From NCBI GenBank assembly GCA_022695795.1, contig MU404127.1, positions 62,001-126,000 of the forward strand: a stretch of 64,000 nt of DNA, written 5' to 3'. This DNA is from Biscogniauxia marginata (lineage: Eukaryota; Ascomycota; Sordariomycetes; Xylariales; Xylariaceae). The notes under the pieces are model-generated. The model was not told the origin of the DNA and searched no databases. It worked only from the letters and a program-made list of their open reading frames with translations. Positions 21,525 through 33,182 of this stretch are shown here, in pieces; position 1 is the stretch's first letter; the number at the start of each line of letters is the position of its first letter. Made by a program: the position numbers and the translations under genes.

Positions 21525-22654
21525 TCACACGAAGATGTCGATAGGCGGGACGTTGAAGCGCAGGCCCAAATTAAGCGACGAAATCTGTTTGATTTCCTCC
21601 TCGCTGAGGTTGAAGGAGCTGCTCTCGAGGTTCTGCTTTAGCCGCTCGACGCTGTTGGACTTGGGAATCACGATGATGTTGCGCTGCGTGCACCAGCGTA
21701 GCAGCACCTGCCCGGGCGTTTTGCCGTGCTTCGCCGCGATGCTCGTAACCGCGTCCACCTCGAACAGCGGCTTAGCCTTCTTCGCCCCAGCGTGGTTCAG
21801 CTCGATGAAGCTCTGCGGCCCAAAGGTTGAGTAGCCCGTCACGGCAATATTGTTCTCCTGTGCCATCTTGATGACCCCCGGCTGCGTTAGGTACGGGTGG
21901 TGCTCGATCTGGAGCACGCTGGGCTGGATCCACGCATACGATAGGAGGTCGTATAGCAGTTGAGGATGGAAGTTGGAGACACCGATGCTCTTGACGAAGC
22001 CGTCAGGGTTCTCCTTGGTCTGCACCATGTCCTCGAGCGCCTTCCACGTCTCGGCGATAGGCACCTTAGCTAGCGGGGTGACCTTGGTCTGCTCCTTGTC
22101 ACTCCAGAAGCAGGGCCAGCGAAGCTTGTCAAAGGGAATGAACTCCTGCGCGATCGGGAAATGGATCAAGAACAGGTCTAGGTAGCCGACACCCCAGGCC
22201 TCGTTCTCGAGCTTGGCCATCTCGAAAGCGTGCTCGCGCGCGTGGTAGTTGTTCCATAGCTTCGAGACGATGAACAGCTCTTCGCGCTTGACAATCCCAT
22301 CTGAAATGGCCCGTCGCACACCCTCGCCGGCTTCTGCGCTGTTGGTATAATCCCACGCACCGTCGATGTGTCGGTAACCGAGCTTGATGGCGTTGTACAC
22401 TGGGACATTTCTAGTCAGTACCTATATATACCTATAACAAGTATTTGTTATAGTATGTCGTGTCAGATATCTCGTACCCTGATCAGCGCAGGTCTCACGG
22501 GGCACCTTCCAGATGCCAAAACCAACAAGTGGCATGTCCTAATGTGCATGTTAGCGACAAAATCATTGATTACTCGTATATCCTTAGGTATGTATCTGTT
22601 CGGGTCTCTTACATAGCCAGAGGCCAACTTTATGGTGGGCGTTTTGGTCGTCAT
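21525..22654 (-). CDS. xyl1: NAD(P)H-dependent D-xylose reductase-like aldo-keto reductase
   Basis: Three exons, 22654-22613, 22538-22478 and 22399-21525, with introns of 74 and 78 nt, give 325 residues, the usual xylose reductase length. The family reduces D-xylose to xylitol in the cytosol and other aldoses and aldehydes as well. Seen here: [20 protein letters not shown] in exon 2, and the AKR catalytic tetrad Asp47, Tyr52 (HIDGAWDY), Lys81 (VSKLWN) and His114 (FLIHFPIA). The cofactor loop [10 protein letters not shown] fits NADPH/NADH binding as in xylose reductases. The N-terminus is unusually fragmented: exon 1 is 42 nt and exon 2 is 61 nt, so a single-frame search sees only exon 3. Divergent from PSF2. 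The substrate is inferred from the strong family likeness. Confidence 0.93.
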
Positions 22655-23434
22655 AGCTGCTACTTTTGGTGTCAATCGTCAGACCGGAGTGAGAAGAAGG
22701 GTGGTCCGAGAGGATGAAAGCATTTCTTCTTGCGACTTTTAAGTTGCTAAACCACTTTATAGCTTATCCGCGACGGCTTCCCGATAGTGAGAGTGGGATG
22801 TGAGGGGTTGAGGGGCCCTCAAAGTAGTTCATGACGTTAAGTGCTTTCGCCGGTGGAGAGCCGGTGCTACAACTTGACTATTCGGGCAGTTTGCGGTGGA
22901 CCATGGCGCTTCGAGTTGTGTGGAAATGGCGGCATGCTTTCGTGCTCTGACAAGGATAGGATCAGGGGGTGTATCTATGAGTACGTAAGTCTAGTTCGAT
23001 GTGTGTGTGTCACATGTACTATACTCAAGTATGGTACATCTAACCTGAATGGACACACTATTATTCATATAAGTACCTACTTGTGTAAGGTACACAAATT
23101 ATTGGTTTCATAAACCTTCGTGCCTTCTTCTTAGAAATTGGTTACGATATTAAAAGGACGTTGAAATGATAAAAGATTACCGTCTGCCCCGCCCCGTGGT
23201 TGCCAACTACATACAAAAGAAGCCAAATCCAACCTTGTATGTAACTGCAGGTATGGTGGTAGGTACCTAATGGGATTTAAGTACAACCGTAGTAAAAGCC
23301 ACAATTGGTTCCGCACGCACGGCCACAATTATAGATGACCTAAAATTTAAGTCGCGTCTCTTCCCTCGTCGCGCGTATCCCAGCTTCATAGATCTCGAGC
23401 CAAATCCTGCTTGACCAAGTCAATTGAGACAACA
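22655..23434. other. Divergent promoter region, xylose-reductase-like gene and PSF2
   Basis: About 780 bp with no coding frame of note. It should hold both promoters. Confidence 0.5.
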
Positions 23435-24338
23435 ATGGCTCTCCCACTTCCATCCGGCCTGGTGCCGACAGAGGTCGCCTTCCTCTGCGAAATGGAAATG
23501 GTCACAATAGTCCCGCGACAAAGACTCGAGCCTATAAAACTCCTCAGTGTAATTCTCTCCCACCCCCTTTTACCCCACCACCCCGCAATGTGCGCTACGT
23601 GATGCCATCGTGCGACCCCTTTACCGATTCACTTGTAGTCTACATACATACATACTGAACCTCTACCAGGGCGAAACCCCAGCCCTGCGCCCGCCCCACC
23701 GCGCCCAGGTCCCGCTCTGGCTCGCGCTGCTCCTCAAGAAGCAGCGGCGCGCCAACATCGTCGCCCCGCCGTGGCTGCTCCCGGCCTCGCTGCAGGACCT
23801 CGTCCACCAGGAGACGAACGTGGACCCGGAGGCCTTCTCCCCGCCGCCCCCGCCGCCCATGCGGTCCGACGGCCGGGGCGTCGCCCGCCCCTACGCCCAG
23901 CGCGGGCGGCGCTCCCCAGACCCGGACTCGAAGCCCGGCGACCTCGTCCTGGCCCCGCCCTTCCTGCCCTCCTGCACCCAGGACGCGCCCTCGGGCTACC
24001 TGCCCTACCACTGGCTCGAGATGGCCGAGACCCTGCTCGCGCACGCCGCCGACGACATCCCGGGCGCCCCCGAGGTGCGCGCGCTGCTGCGTGACTTGCA
24101 GGAGGTGCGCGCGGCGAAGATGCGCGGCAGCACGAGGCACCTTGACGGTGGCGGTGGCGTGCTCAACCTGCGGGGTGTGGGCGCCATGGAGCTAGCAGAG
24201 AGCAGGGGGTTCGTGCTCGGCGTCGTAGACGGCGTGCGGAAGATCGGCGCGAGCATGGAGGCGAGTCGGAGGGAGGAAGAGGAGGAGAGGGCGGCTGGCG
24301 GGGGAGCGGAAGACAGCGATGACGAGATGGAGTTCTAA
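23435..24338 (+). CDS. PSF2: GINS complex subunit PSF2
   Basis: Two exons, 23435-23548 and 23670-24338, with a 121-nt intron (donor GTAATT, acceptor ACCAG), give 260 residues. GINS (Sld5, Psf1, Psf2, Psf3) is part of the replicative CMG helicase. Seen here: the N-terminal [20 protein letters not shown] and [20 protein letters not shown] across the splice site, [20 protein letters not shown] (the family PLWLAxxLKxxxKCxIxxP motif) and [20 protein letters not shown]. Compared with metazoan Psf2 (about 185 residues) it has a Pro/Arg-rich insert around residues 81-115 and an acidic Glu-rich tail (EDSDDEMEF). The second exon is much more GC-rich than its surroundings. Confidence 0.93.
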
Positions 24339-24770
24339 GGCGGTGATGCCGGGACTGGTTCGAAGCATTTAGGGGCAGGCATTTGCATGGTATATGGCGA
24401 AAAGCAACGAGATCCGATTTACGAATTAAAACGGCATAAAACAGGCTGTTGCTGCATTAGAAGAAGCATCGACTAGGCATTCATTGGCGTTTTTGCTCTG
24501 CATCACGCATACGGCGGGGTATTCTCCCCCCTTTATTGGAAATGATTCATCCATAGGTATTTATATATACAACCCGAGTCTTCATATTTTTACCTATATC
24601 ATACCTAACCTATATACCAACCATACCAATTTCCGCTTGATCCTACTTATCCAGAAAGTAGATGTAAATATACCAAAAACTAAACAAGCGCAAAAATAAA
24701 GCCGAAAAACGCACCTTATAATGACTAAATTCGACACCACCCTCTCTTTTTTTTTTTTTTTTTCTCCCTT
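24339..24770. other. Convergent 3' spacer
   Basis: About 430 bp between the 3' ends of PSF2 and the GC-rich membrane-protein gene, with AT-rich trailer and a poly-T run at 24747-24763. Confidence 0.5.
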
Positions 24771-25469
24771 TCACTCGTACATCCCAAGCGGCGTACACGT
24801 CCCATCGACGTGGTACAGCCACCTCAGCCGCACCCCAATCGACTCCTGCGCCACGGTCCACAGCACCGGCTCGTCACGGAAGTAGCACCCGGGCAGGTGG
24901 ACCCACGGCCGCGGCGCGCTCCCGGCGACGTCCTCCCCGTCGACCTCGTACGGCTCCCCGCGGGCGAGCGCGAGCCCGCCGAGGGCGACCTCCGCGACCC
25001 CCCGGCTCCAGGCCGCGAACCCCCAGCACAGCAGCAGCACCGCCCCCAGGTACGCGTAGTAGCGCAGCCAGGCGACGGTCTCGCGCTCGGCGGCGTCGCG
25101 GCCCGTCGGCGCCGCGCGCCCCACGTGCGTCGCGACCGCGGCCGCGACGCGGAACAGGCCGCGCGCGAAGTCGCGCAGGGGCCGCGGGGGGCGGAGGAGC
25201 GCCGCGAGCCCCCCCGCGAGGGCGCGCAGGCCCCGGCCGAGGGCGAGGGGCCGCGCGGCGACGAGGGCGAGGGCGAGGGCGAGGGCGAGGGCGAGGGGCG
25301 AGAGCAGGAGCGCGTGCCAGGCGGTTTCGGAGCGGAGGGCGGAGAAGACGGGGAGGAAGAGGGCGTGGATGGGGTGCCGCGTCGTGGGGTGGAGGTAGAG
25401 GACCCAGAGGAGGCCGAGGAGGTGCCAGGGGTTGATGTCGGATGTCGTGGGGCCGATGACGATACGCAT
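24771..25469 (-). CDS. GC-rich hypothetical membrane protein
   Basis: Intronless frame of 232 residues starting at the ATG at 25469 (MRIVIGPTTSDINPWHLLGL). Several hydrophobic segments are visible: about 16-26, 55-75 (an Ala-Leu run), and 138-160 (YAYLGAVLLLCWGFAAW). A GAGGGC hexanucleotide repeat encodes the Ala-Leu run. The C-terminal part (PWVHLPGCYFRDEPVLWTV) looks folded and extracellular or lumenal. The antisense strand is also open over the same length because of the base composition, so strand choice rests on the clean ATG, membrane segments and coding style. Family not recognised. Confidence 0.55.
   Translation of the reverse strand: MRIVIGPTTSDINPWHLLGLLWVLYLHPTTRHPIHALFLPVFSALRSETAWHALLLSPLALALALALALVAARPLALGRGLRALAGGLAALLRPPRPLRDFARGLFRVAAAVATHVGRAAPTGRDAAERETVAWLRYYAYLGAVLLLCWGFAAWSRGVAEVALGGLALARGEPYEVDGEDVAGSAPRPWVHLPGCYFRDEPVLWTVAQESIGVRLRWLYHVDGTCTPLGMYE
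25263..25296. repeat. GAGGGC hexanucleotide repeat
   Basis: About six tandem copies inside the membrane-protein frame; on the minus strand they encode alternating Ala and Leu. Confidence 0.8.
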
Positions 25470-26385
25470 CTTGACGGTGTTGCTGGGAGATGTATGGAGG
25501 ATGTGTGTGAGCTTCTAATTGTCTATGATTTGTTCTGTTTTCTTTTTCTTTCTGTTTTTTAAGGAGAGTATTTCAAGTGTGGTATGTTCGCTCGAGAAAA
25601 CAAGACTTCGGCGTAGTTTTGTATCATACGATATGCTTGGATAGTTATCTCTTTCGTCCTACTTCATCGTCCATGAAGCCAGGGAAGGGTCTCCCTTTAT
25701 AAGACTGTTCAGTCCTCAAAGGGGAACAAGGTCGTTGTTCAACTTCATCTTAGTGGCTTATTGTCTGTTTACTATCATGAAACGTACGACTCAAAAGAAG
25801 CTTTTGTTGCGGTAAGAATACAATTGGCCCCCCTCTTTGTCAGATGCTCTTTAGTATACGACATATCGGTTTTCACTTGTCTTCTGCTTCACCGGCTGGC
25901 GTATCTGATGTCGGGTCTCGAGTCTCCTTGTTAGGTCTAAAGTCCTAAAAATAACGCAGACTATTGACGATGGGGCGAATTCACCCCTTTTTATTCCAGA
26001 ATCACTTAATACCAGTAAATTGTTCAGCGAGAGTAAGCATTTCAGACTCATAATTAGAAGTGAGTTGTTAGAATCGGTAGTTTTTGACGAATTTTTATAG
26101 TGGAAGCATCCATATTGATGTTGCTTGAGTTCACGTATCGTTGCGGACTAAGTGATAACTTTTAGATAGTTTGGAGCGTTAATCTCAAAAACGAATTACC
26201 TAAACCGCCCCCCTTTAACCCGTCTAGTATACTACCTAATTGTGGATGCATCTCTATCAAAGAGAACCTTGCCAATGATCTAATATGGTACAAGAAGTCT
26301 AGACTATACTATACTTTTAACCAAACACCTATCATAAACTGTAAAAAAAAATACAAGGGATCTTCATCACTCTATTCTCAATCTT
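25470..26385. other. No gene recognised
   Basis: About 900 bp of AT-rich spacer between two minus-strand genes. Nothing recognised. Confidence 0.5.
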
Positions 26386-29287
26386 TCATTTCCCAGTCAT
26401 TTGAGTAATACCGTCCGCCGCAGTCTCGACGACTTGGAATCCGTCTGCATTGCCAGCTCCCATAGCAGCCCGATCAAATGCATCGTCGCTCCTATATAAT
26501 ATGTTAGCAAAACAATCCAGTCCATACGCATATTTCGTAGTAAAGAGTTATCATACCTATCACATAGAATATCCAAGTCCTCGTCACTGAGGACCTGGTC
26601 ACCCCCTGAGTGCTTGTACACTTCGCCGTCTTTCAGGAGCAGAGTCTTGAGGGTATCTTTGTCTAGGACCTCATTATTGTCTAGCTTCTGGCCCATTGTT
26701 CTGAAGCCCCCCTTTTTGATAACAAGCTTTTCCAGCCTCCGCTTTGCATCGGCACTCATGAGGAGTTCTTCCTCGACAGTGCCTTTGGTAGCAAGTCTGT
26801 AAACAATCACGGGTCGAGTTTGACCAATCCGATGGCAACGGTCTTGTGCTTGCAGATCTTGCTGAGGATTCCAGTCACTACCATCCCACGTTAGCAAGCA
26901 GCCTATGGCACAAAATCTTGAGGAAAGCTTACCTGTCAAATAGGATGACAGTATCCGCACTGGCGAGATTAATGCCCTGACCACCTGCTCTAGTGGACAA
27001 CAAGAAAATCTTGTGATTAGGATCTTCATTGAAATCCTTGATTTGTTGTCTCCTGTTGTCCTGGGCGACACTCCCATCAATGCGACAGACGTTCCATTGC
27101 CGGAGTTCAGCACAATAATCATGTAGAATGTCAAGTTGGGTCTTGAATTGGGAGAATATCAAGACCTTGTGTCCTCGCTCGAAGAGGTATGGTAGTAATC
27201 TGTCCAAAAGAAGCATTTTCCCGGAAGCAGTTACAATACTCTCGTCAACAGACTCGTTGCTGTCAAACGCCCAAGGATTGTAAAAATTGTGCGGGCTGTT
27301 ACAAACCAGCCGCAGCTGCATAAGAGGATTACCCAGTTTCTTTTCAGAAACTTGAAGCTCTTTTAAGAGTAGGTAAGTATGGTTACATCAATTTTAGTTA
27401 AGTCGGAGAACCTACTGGCAAGTTCAAGTGTGGCAGCTCGCTCAAGCTCTTCGTCATCCCGGATCTCTTCTTCAGAGTCATCGGCGTTCGCTTCAAGCTC
27501 CTTTACCAGCTTAGCTTCAAACGCATCATCGTCGAGTTTGTCATCGTCCGAGTCATCTGCTGCCATGTACGAAGGGCGACCCTTACGCGTACGACTCCGG
27601 GTGCTCGAAACCGGAGTGGATTGTCGACTTGATTTACTACTTTTTGATACGGAGGTTTCGTCAGTAGGGGAGGCTTTCCTCTTAGCAGTCCCTTTGAGGG
27701 GAGTAGCAGGAGTAGGCACTCTCGTTTTCCCCGTCTTCGGTTGCGATTTCCCCTTATTTCCCATCATCATTGAAAATGCATTCGCAGGTTTTGTCTTCGT
27801 TTCCTTGACAGGTGTACTACTCGCTCGTGACGATTGACGACTAGATGATCGGGAATTGGCGGGACTGTTAGTAGTGCCAGTTAATCGTTCAACAACCTTG
27901 TTCTCTAAATAGGCCCGCGTGTCGATCTTTTTGTTGCTAATCACGTTATAGAGATCGGTTTGTTCCTTGGTCATTGGCGCATAAAGTACGTATTCGCGCT
28001 TCTTGGGTAGATAATTGGCTACATCCGCCTTGATTCTGCGCAGTAGTAATGGTTGGAGAACTTTATGGATCTTGGATACAAGATCCTGGCTGTTCTTATC
28101 CTCAAGGAACTGAGTAGTGCCTTCTTCATCCTGTAGATCACTAAAGTCAAACCAAATCTCGAATGCCTCCCAATCGAGGAATGTTTCAGGCATTAGGAAA
28201 TGAAGAAGAGACCATAGCTCCTTGAGATTGTTCTGGAGAGGAGTTCCCGTGATCAGCAAGCGAGTTGCCGACCTGAATTGCTGAAGTTCCCTGAACAACT
28301 TTGCATCGGCGTTCTTCATCCTATGACCCTCATCCTACAAAACAGTCAGTTCAAGCAATCGAATTTCTTCAGTATGATGCTACTCACGACTACTATAAAA
28401 GCCCAGTCGACTTTCGAAAGTGCTGCATGATCTCTCAAGACCATTTCGTAGCTGGTGCAAACCACTGGGAATCGCGCGGTAGGACGACCCTTCTGGTAAT
28501 GCTTCATGACCTTGTCACGAAATATTTGCTGGCGTTCCTGTTGGCTGCCGTGATATAGTACGAACGGGATCGTCGGAGTCCACTTGTGGAATTCATCCTG
28601 CCAATTAGAGAGCGTGCTCAGGGGAGCAATGATAAGGTGAGGCCCGTAGTATTGTTCTTGTTCTCGGAGCAATGCGACAAGGGAAATGACTTGGATTGTT
28701 TTACCTATAGGAATTATCGCTTTAGTTTTTACTATAACTAACCGACTCTAAGGGGGCTAAATCGACTTACCCAAACCCATCTCATCAGCCAAAATACCAC
28801 TCATGCCCTGCACGCAGATCTCATACATCCAGGTGAGACCCTCAAGTTGATAGTCACGCATCGTCCCGCCGCTCATAATCTTGGGCTGCTGCTTCAGTTC
28901 TAGACCAGCATCTGCCAATGCCTGGTTGTCAAAATCGCGGCCAACACGACCGAGCGCCTTAGTCTTCTGGGTGAGAATATCACTAAAGACTTTGCTCTTG
29001 CGGAGAAGTTCGTCCAGTTCCTTGGCTTTGCGAGCGCGTTCCTCGGATGACAGCTGGACCTTCTTGCGCCGCTTTCGCGCCTGGGCTAGTCTTTTCGCCT
29101 CGGCCCGGGTGTTCTCGGCTCTGGCCTTCTTCTCTTCAGTGAGCATCTGCTGCTCGTGGAAAGCTGAATGGGCACCCATCTTGGCGTAGTCTGAATCTTC
29201 AACCGAAGGTGGTGACGATGGCGCACTAGTAGGTAGGCGTGAAGGCGAGCTTGGAGAGTCTGTATCGGAAGAGGAGCTCGAAGCCAT
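26386..29287 (-). CDS. mus-30: SNF2-family remodelling ATPase, LSH/DDM1/Irc5 type (MUS-30-like)
   Basis: Six exons (29287-28771, 28704-28388, 28334-27416, 27359-26933, 26877-26557, 26491-26386) with introns of 53-66 nt give 868 residues. Motifs are the N-terminal coiled charged segment, [25 protein letters not shown] (Walker A, about 163-176), DEGHRMKN (DExH box, from 279), [10 protein letters not shown], then [17 protein letters not shown] and [12 protein letters not shown] (motifs V and VI). The order, the HELLS-type [17 protein letters not shown] linker and [20 protein letters not shown] place it with the LSH/DDM1/Irc5 branch; Neurospora MUS-30 belongs there. That branch remodels nucleosomes and is linked to genome stability. 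A Ser/Arg/Thr- and acid-rich insert (about 434-580) splits the two helicase lobes. Divergent from the TFIIA gene. Confidence 0.93.
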
Positions 29288-29914
29288 TCTTGAAGATTAT
29301 AGGGTTAAATTAGGTACATAAATAGTGGTGGAAAGCTTTTGAACGAAAAAAAAGAAAAAAGAAAGGAGGATAAAAAAAGCAAAGAGGTAGGTATGTAACT
29401 AAAAGGGCGTGCGTCGCTGTTCAGGGGGGTTATAGGAAAATGTATGATTTCACTTTCGCAACTTACAAGTCGTTAGCGTGTCGGCGGAATTTAGGGCGAC
29501 GCGAATCGCCCTCGAAGTCACGCGTAAATCGATTTACTCGCGCTGAATCTGGTGGCTGATCGCCGAACGCAGGTGCCACAATCTCATTGTTCCACATTCT
29601 CCGACCTCCACAGGTTTAGGTACTAGAGGTAGGTACCTAGGAGGTAACCTTAAAGAGGGATCTTTATCCCTACCCGAAGCTGACTCATCATTTCGACTGC
29701 GTCTTCCCCAATTATCTTACGTACAGACATAACTTCCCCAGACACCTACCAACACCAACACCAACACCAACACCAACCATTCTTGCACCAGCAAAAACAA
29801 CAACAACAATACCTTCCTCTTTCCTTTCGCTATCGAGGGCCACCACCTGCGCAGCCACATCTCTCGGATCCGACTACATAGGACTACATAGAATTCATCC
29901 GCGCGTCATTCGAG
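29288..29914. promoter_or_regulatory. Divergent promoter region, remodeller and TFIIA gamma
   Basis: 627 bp between two divergent starts. It carries GGTACTAGAGGTAGGTACC words near 29625-29645 and a CCAACA tandem repeat at about 29749-29777 in the presumed TFIIA leader. No binding sites were assigned. Confidence 0.5.
29749..29777. repeat. CCAACA tandem repeat
   Basis: About five hexanucleotide units upstream of the TFIIA gamma ATG, followed by CAACAACAA. Confidence 0.75.
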
Positions 29915-30455
29915 ATGGCGTCTGGTGCGCAGAACTTCTACGAGCTCTACCGTCGTAGCAGGTACAGCGCCACCGTCTGCCACCCGTCCCTACTAGGAAA
30001 TGTAGACTAACCAAGCCATCTTCTCTCGCCCTCCCGCTCACAGTGTCGGGACTGCGCTCACCGACACGCTCGATGACCTGATTACCGACCACCGCATCGA
30101 CCCCCAGCTCGCGATGAAGATCCTCGCCAACTTCGACCGTGCTATTGCCGAGGTCTTGCAGGATAAGGTCCGCTCGCGACTGACCTTCAAGGTGAGTTAC
30201 CGCTACCATCGGGCATCCATCGCCCATCTCATGCAGCTTTTTACCATCTGTTGCGACGAGGAGATGGAGCGTAAGCTGACGGCCCTGTTCGCCGCCTTGT
30301 AGGGCAGCCTACACACCTACCGTTTCTGCGATGAGGTCTGGACCTTCCAGCTCAAGAACGTCACCTTTAAGATGGAGAACGGCGGCCAGGTCGTCTCGGC
30401 GGACAAGGTCAAGATAGTATCTTGCACCGCCAAGCCGACGGGTAATGCGGCTTAG
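29915..30455 (+). CDS. TOA2: TFIIA small (gamma) subunit
   Basis: Three exons, 29915-29961, 30044-30191 and 30303-30455, with introns of 82 and 111 nt, give 115 residues, within the family size (yeast Toa2 is 122). TFIIA gamma pairs with TOA1 to stabilise TBP on TATA DNA. Seen here: the N-terminal helical half [38 protein letters not shown] and [20 protein letters not shown], and the beta-barrel half [17 protein letters not shown] followed by VKIVSCTAK. The match along the whole length is strong. Confidence 0.96.
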
Positions 30456-31428
30456 GCTCCTCCTCTCCTTCCGCCCGCCTTCTTAGAATCCGCCGTTCTC
30501 GTTTGATCGGTCGCCCCTGCGGAATGAAGTATGGATGGGCGCGTTCCCATTGAAAATCCAATACGGCGGCGGATTTTTTTTGATTGTGAGTTCGTTCTAT
30601 TGAGAACGACTTGCTCGAGGTAGTGGCTATTACGAAACATATTCGAAACGATAGTCGACCGTAATAGAACGTGCAATATGCCGTTGCTTTGCGAACTTCT
30701 ATTACGACGGGTGTGCGGAAACGAGAACTCTCTCAAGAGATTTGGCTTTGACTTTATGCCATCTTTACCTTAGTGTGAGATTATTTACGAGGACTGCTCC
30801 GTTCGTACTTTAGTCTTGCATTACTCCCGGAAATGCTATGAATATCTCACGGCACTTCATTGTTTACTGGTACTTCCTTGGCTCCATACCCCACTGAGAA
30901 ACGTGAATGGTCGGTATGGTGGAAAAGGACCTTCTTTGTCCTATGAAAATTGGCGACTGGGGGTACCGTGGGACCGGTACTGCTTCTATTAGATATACAT
31001 GTGAGGGGTGGTGAATCAGTGAGAATCCCTCAAGACTGCGCCGATTTCCAGTATTTGCATTTTTGCGGGGGTTAGAAGAAACTGACTGCGAATAAATACA
31101 AAGAATCATTGGGAAATTCTAGCCCTTTCCGTGTTCCTATACAATTGTGGACTCGCCTGCTTTGTAGTGTTTCTACTTCGATTTACCTCATATCCCTAAG
31201 CATGCTTCTGATGACTTCTGATATTCTCCCAAATAAACTGACTTCTCTTCGGAAAAGCTGCAAGGCACTTGAACACACTGGGCTAGAAGCTAGGCATGAG
31301 GCTAAAAGCTTGACATCTAGCTTCGAATATCTTTGTTATAGCTTACTCGTATAGCTTTGTTTCTATAGGGGTATACCTACTTAATACAACAGCTTCCCAT
31401 CTATGGTACCTATTTATTAACATACATA
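30456..31428. other. Convergent 3' spacer
   Basis: About 970 bp between the 3' ends of TFIIA gamma and the TMEM42-like gene. Small frames on both strands have no domains. Confidence 0.5.
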
Positions 31429-33182
31429 TTACCGAGTATGCGCACCCTCTAGATCCCCAAGTAAAGGGACATCCTCATCTTCCACCTCTTCCTCCTCCTC
31501 CTCCTCATCAATATCCTTCTCCACAGGCACCAGCAGGCCCTCTACCCCTTGCTCACCCCTCGCAACAGTACCATACCCCGCATTCCCACTCCCGCTCCCA
31601 TTCTCCTGTCGTCCTGCCTCCTCACTCGGGCTCCCGATCTCGATATCACCATCATCATCATCACCACAACCATCGTTAGCGGTGGCAGTGGCACCGGATT
31701 CGTTGTCCTTACGCCCGATGATGACGTTGCCGGCGACGAGCAAGGCGGCGCCGGCCCACCAGAGAGGGGGCAGGGACTCGGCGAAGACGGCGAGGCCGAG
31801 GAGCGCGGTCACGACGAAGTTGGTCGACGTGTTCATGATCGAGACCTGCGTCGTCGAGGAGCCCCGGGCCAGGGCCTTGGTGAAGAGTGTCCACATCTGT
31901 TGTTACGCGTGAGTAAGGTGGACAGGTGGATGGATAGGAGGTTGGAGGGAGAGATGTGCGAGTGTATGTGTGAAGTGGGGTCGTTGGTTGAGAGGGGGAT
32001 ATTACGAGATGGGTAGTGATAGATAATAGTATGTATGTATGAGAATTTTGATGAGGGTTAAGGGGGACAGACGGTGAAAGGGCTTGAAGAGTGTCTAGCC
32101 CGAAGACGAACAAGGAGGGGGGAATGCATTAAAGGGGGGAGGGGGGATGGAGGATGGAGGTTCAACTCACCACTCCATTGAAGACTAAGTTCAGACCAAA
32201 GAACATCTGTATCGTGTGAAATATCAATCAGCTCTGAAAAATGGCATACGATCTACATTTCTTCGTCGCCGTCGGACCAGAATATCGAGGAGGCTATTTC
32301 TATTGACGTAGCTGTGCATCACACTTCCATCTCAACTCGTCGCCGACGAAGATGCATGACTAGAAAGAAGAAAGGCAGTGCTTACACAACGCACGACAAC
32401 CTCGAGAACTCCTTCAAACTCGGAGAGCCCGAAGAATCGCGAGATACCCTGGGAGATATGCGTAGTGAGGTCATTTGTAGTTCTAGTAGCTCTTGTTAGT
32501 CTCTCTCTCTCTCTCTTTCTCTTATTTTTAATACTTAATATAACATATTACACCTTAGTATGTATTGAATGCCATATCAATCGCAACCGAACGAGACGTA
32601 TCCAGAAACAGGGGAAGATAAAATGTTGTCCTCCGAACAAAATCCAAAGACAATGGGATTATATGGAAAGGAAAAGAGTTTTCCCCCTCTGACTGACCAA
32701 CTAAATCAGGCCCAATGCCCAATAGACAGATATGAGAGAAAGAAAGAAAGCGAAGAGGAAAAAGAAAAAAAATATTTTCTCAAGTTGACCCCGAGAGAGA
32801 AAACTCACAATTTCGCAAACACCCCGTTGAAGGCAGCGCAGGCGCCGCTCGCGACCGCGAGCACGACCCACTGGTTCCGCGCGGCCCAAGACATCCCGGC
32901 CGTCTTGACTTCGGCAGCGGCAGCGGAAGCGGCAGCGCTCTTCCCCTTCTCCTTCTCGGAGCTCACTGCGTCGTCTTCGGCGCGATGTTGTCTCCTGCGT
33001 CTAACAGCAGTAGCAGCAGCAGCAGTGGAGGCGGAAACTTCGCCGAGTGGGGAAGTACCAGAAGAGAAAGAAGAAGCGGTGCCAGCGGCGGCGGTAGTGG
33101 TAGAAGGAGATGTAGTAGCAGTAGTAGTAGCAGTAGAGGATCCAGCGGTAGTCGTATTTTTCCCGGATCGGGTTCGGGCCAT
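31429..33182 (-). CDS. EamA/DMT-type membrane protein, TMEM42-like
   Basis: Four exons, 33182-32809, 32482-32386, 32206-32171 and 31896-31429, give 324 residues; introns are 326, 179 and 274 nt and exon 3 is only 36 nt (MFFGLNLVFNGV). The pattern NQWVVLAVASGACAAFNGVF, LNLVFNGVMWTLFTKALARG, and STNFVVTALLGLAVFAESLP then WWAGAALLVAGNVIIGR matches the TMEM42 branch of EamA/DMT transporters, whose substrate is unknown. About 95 residues of Ser/Thr/Ala-rich sequence precede the first membrane segment. The tail is very acidic and ends EDEDVPLLGDLEG, containing an ExxxLL-type dileucine signal that in fungi can direct membrane proteins to the vacuole; that role is an inference. Confidence 0.8.

Noticed and set aside
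23640..24140. Minus-strand frame opposite PSF2 exon 2
   Set aside because: Arg/Gly/Ala-rich shadow of a GC-rich exon with no domain.
24810..25562. Long plus-strand frame opposite the GC-rich membrane protein
   Set aside because: Low-complexity Glu/Gly/Arg-rich content generated by the repeat; the minus strand has membrane segments and a proper ATG.
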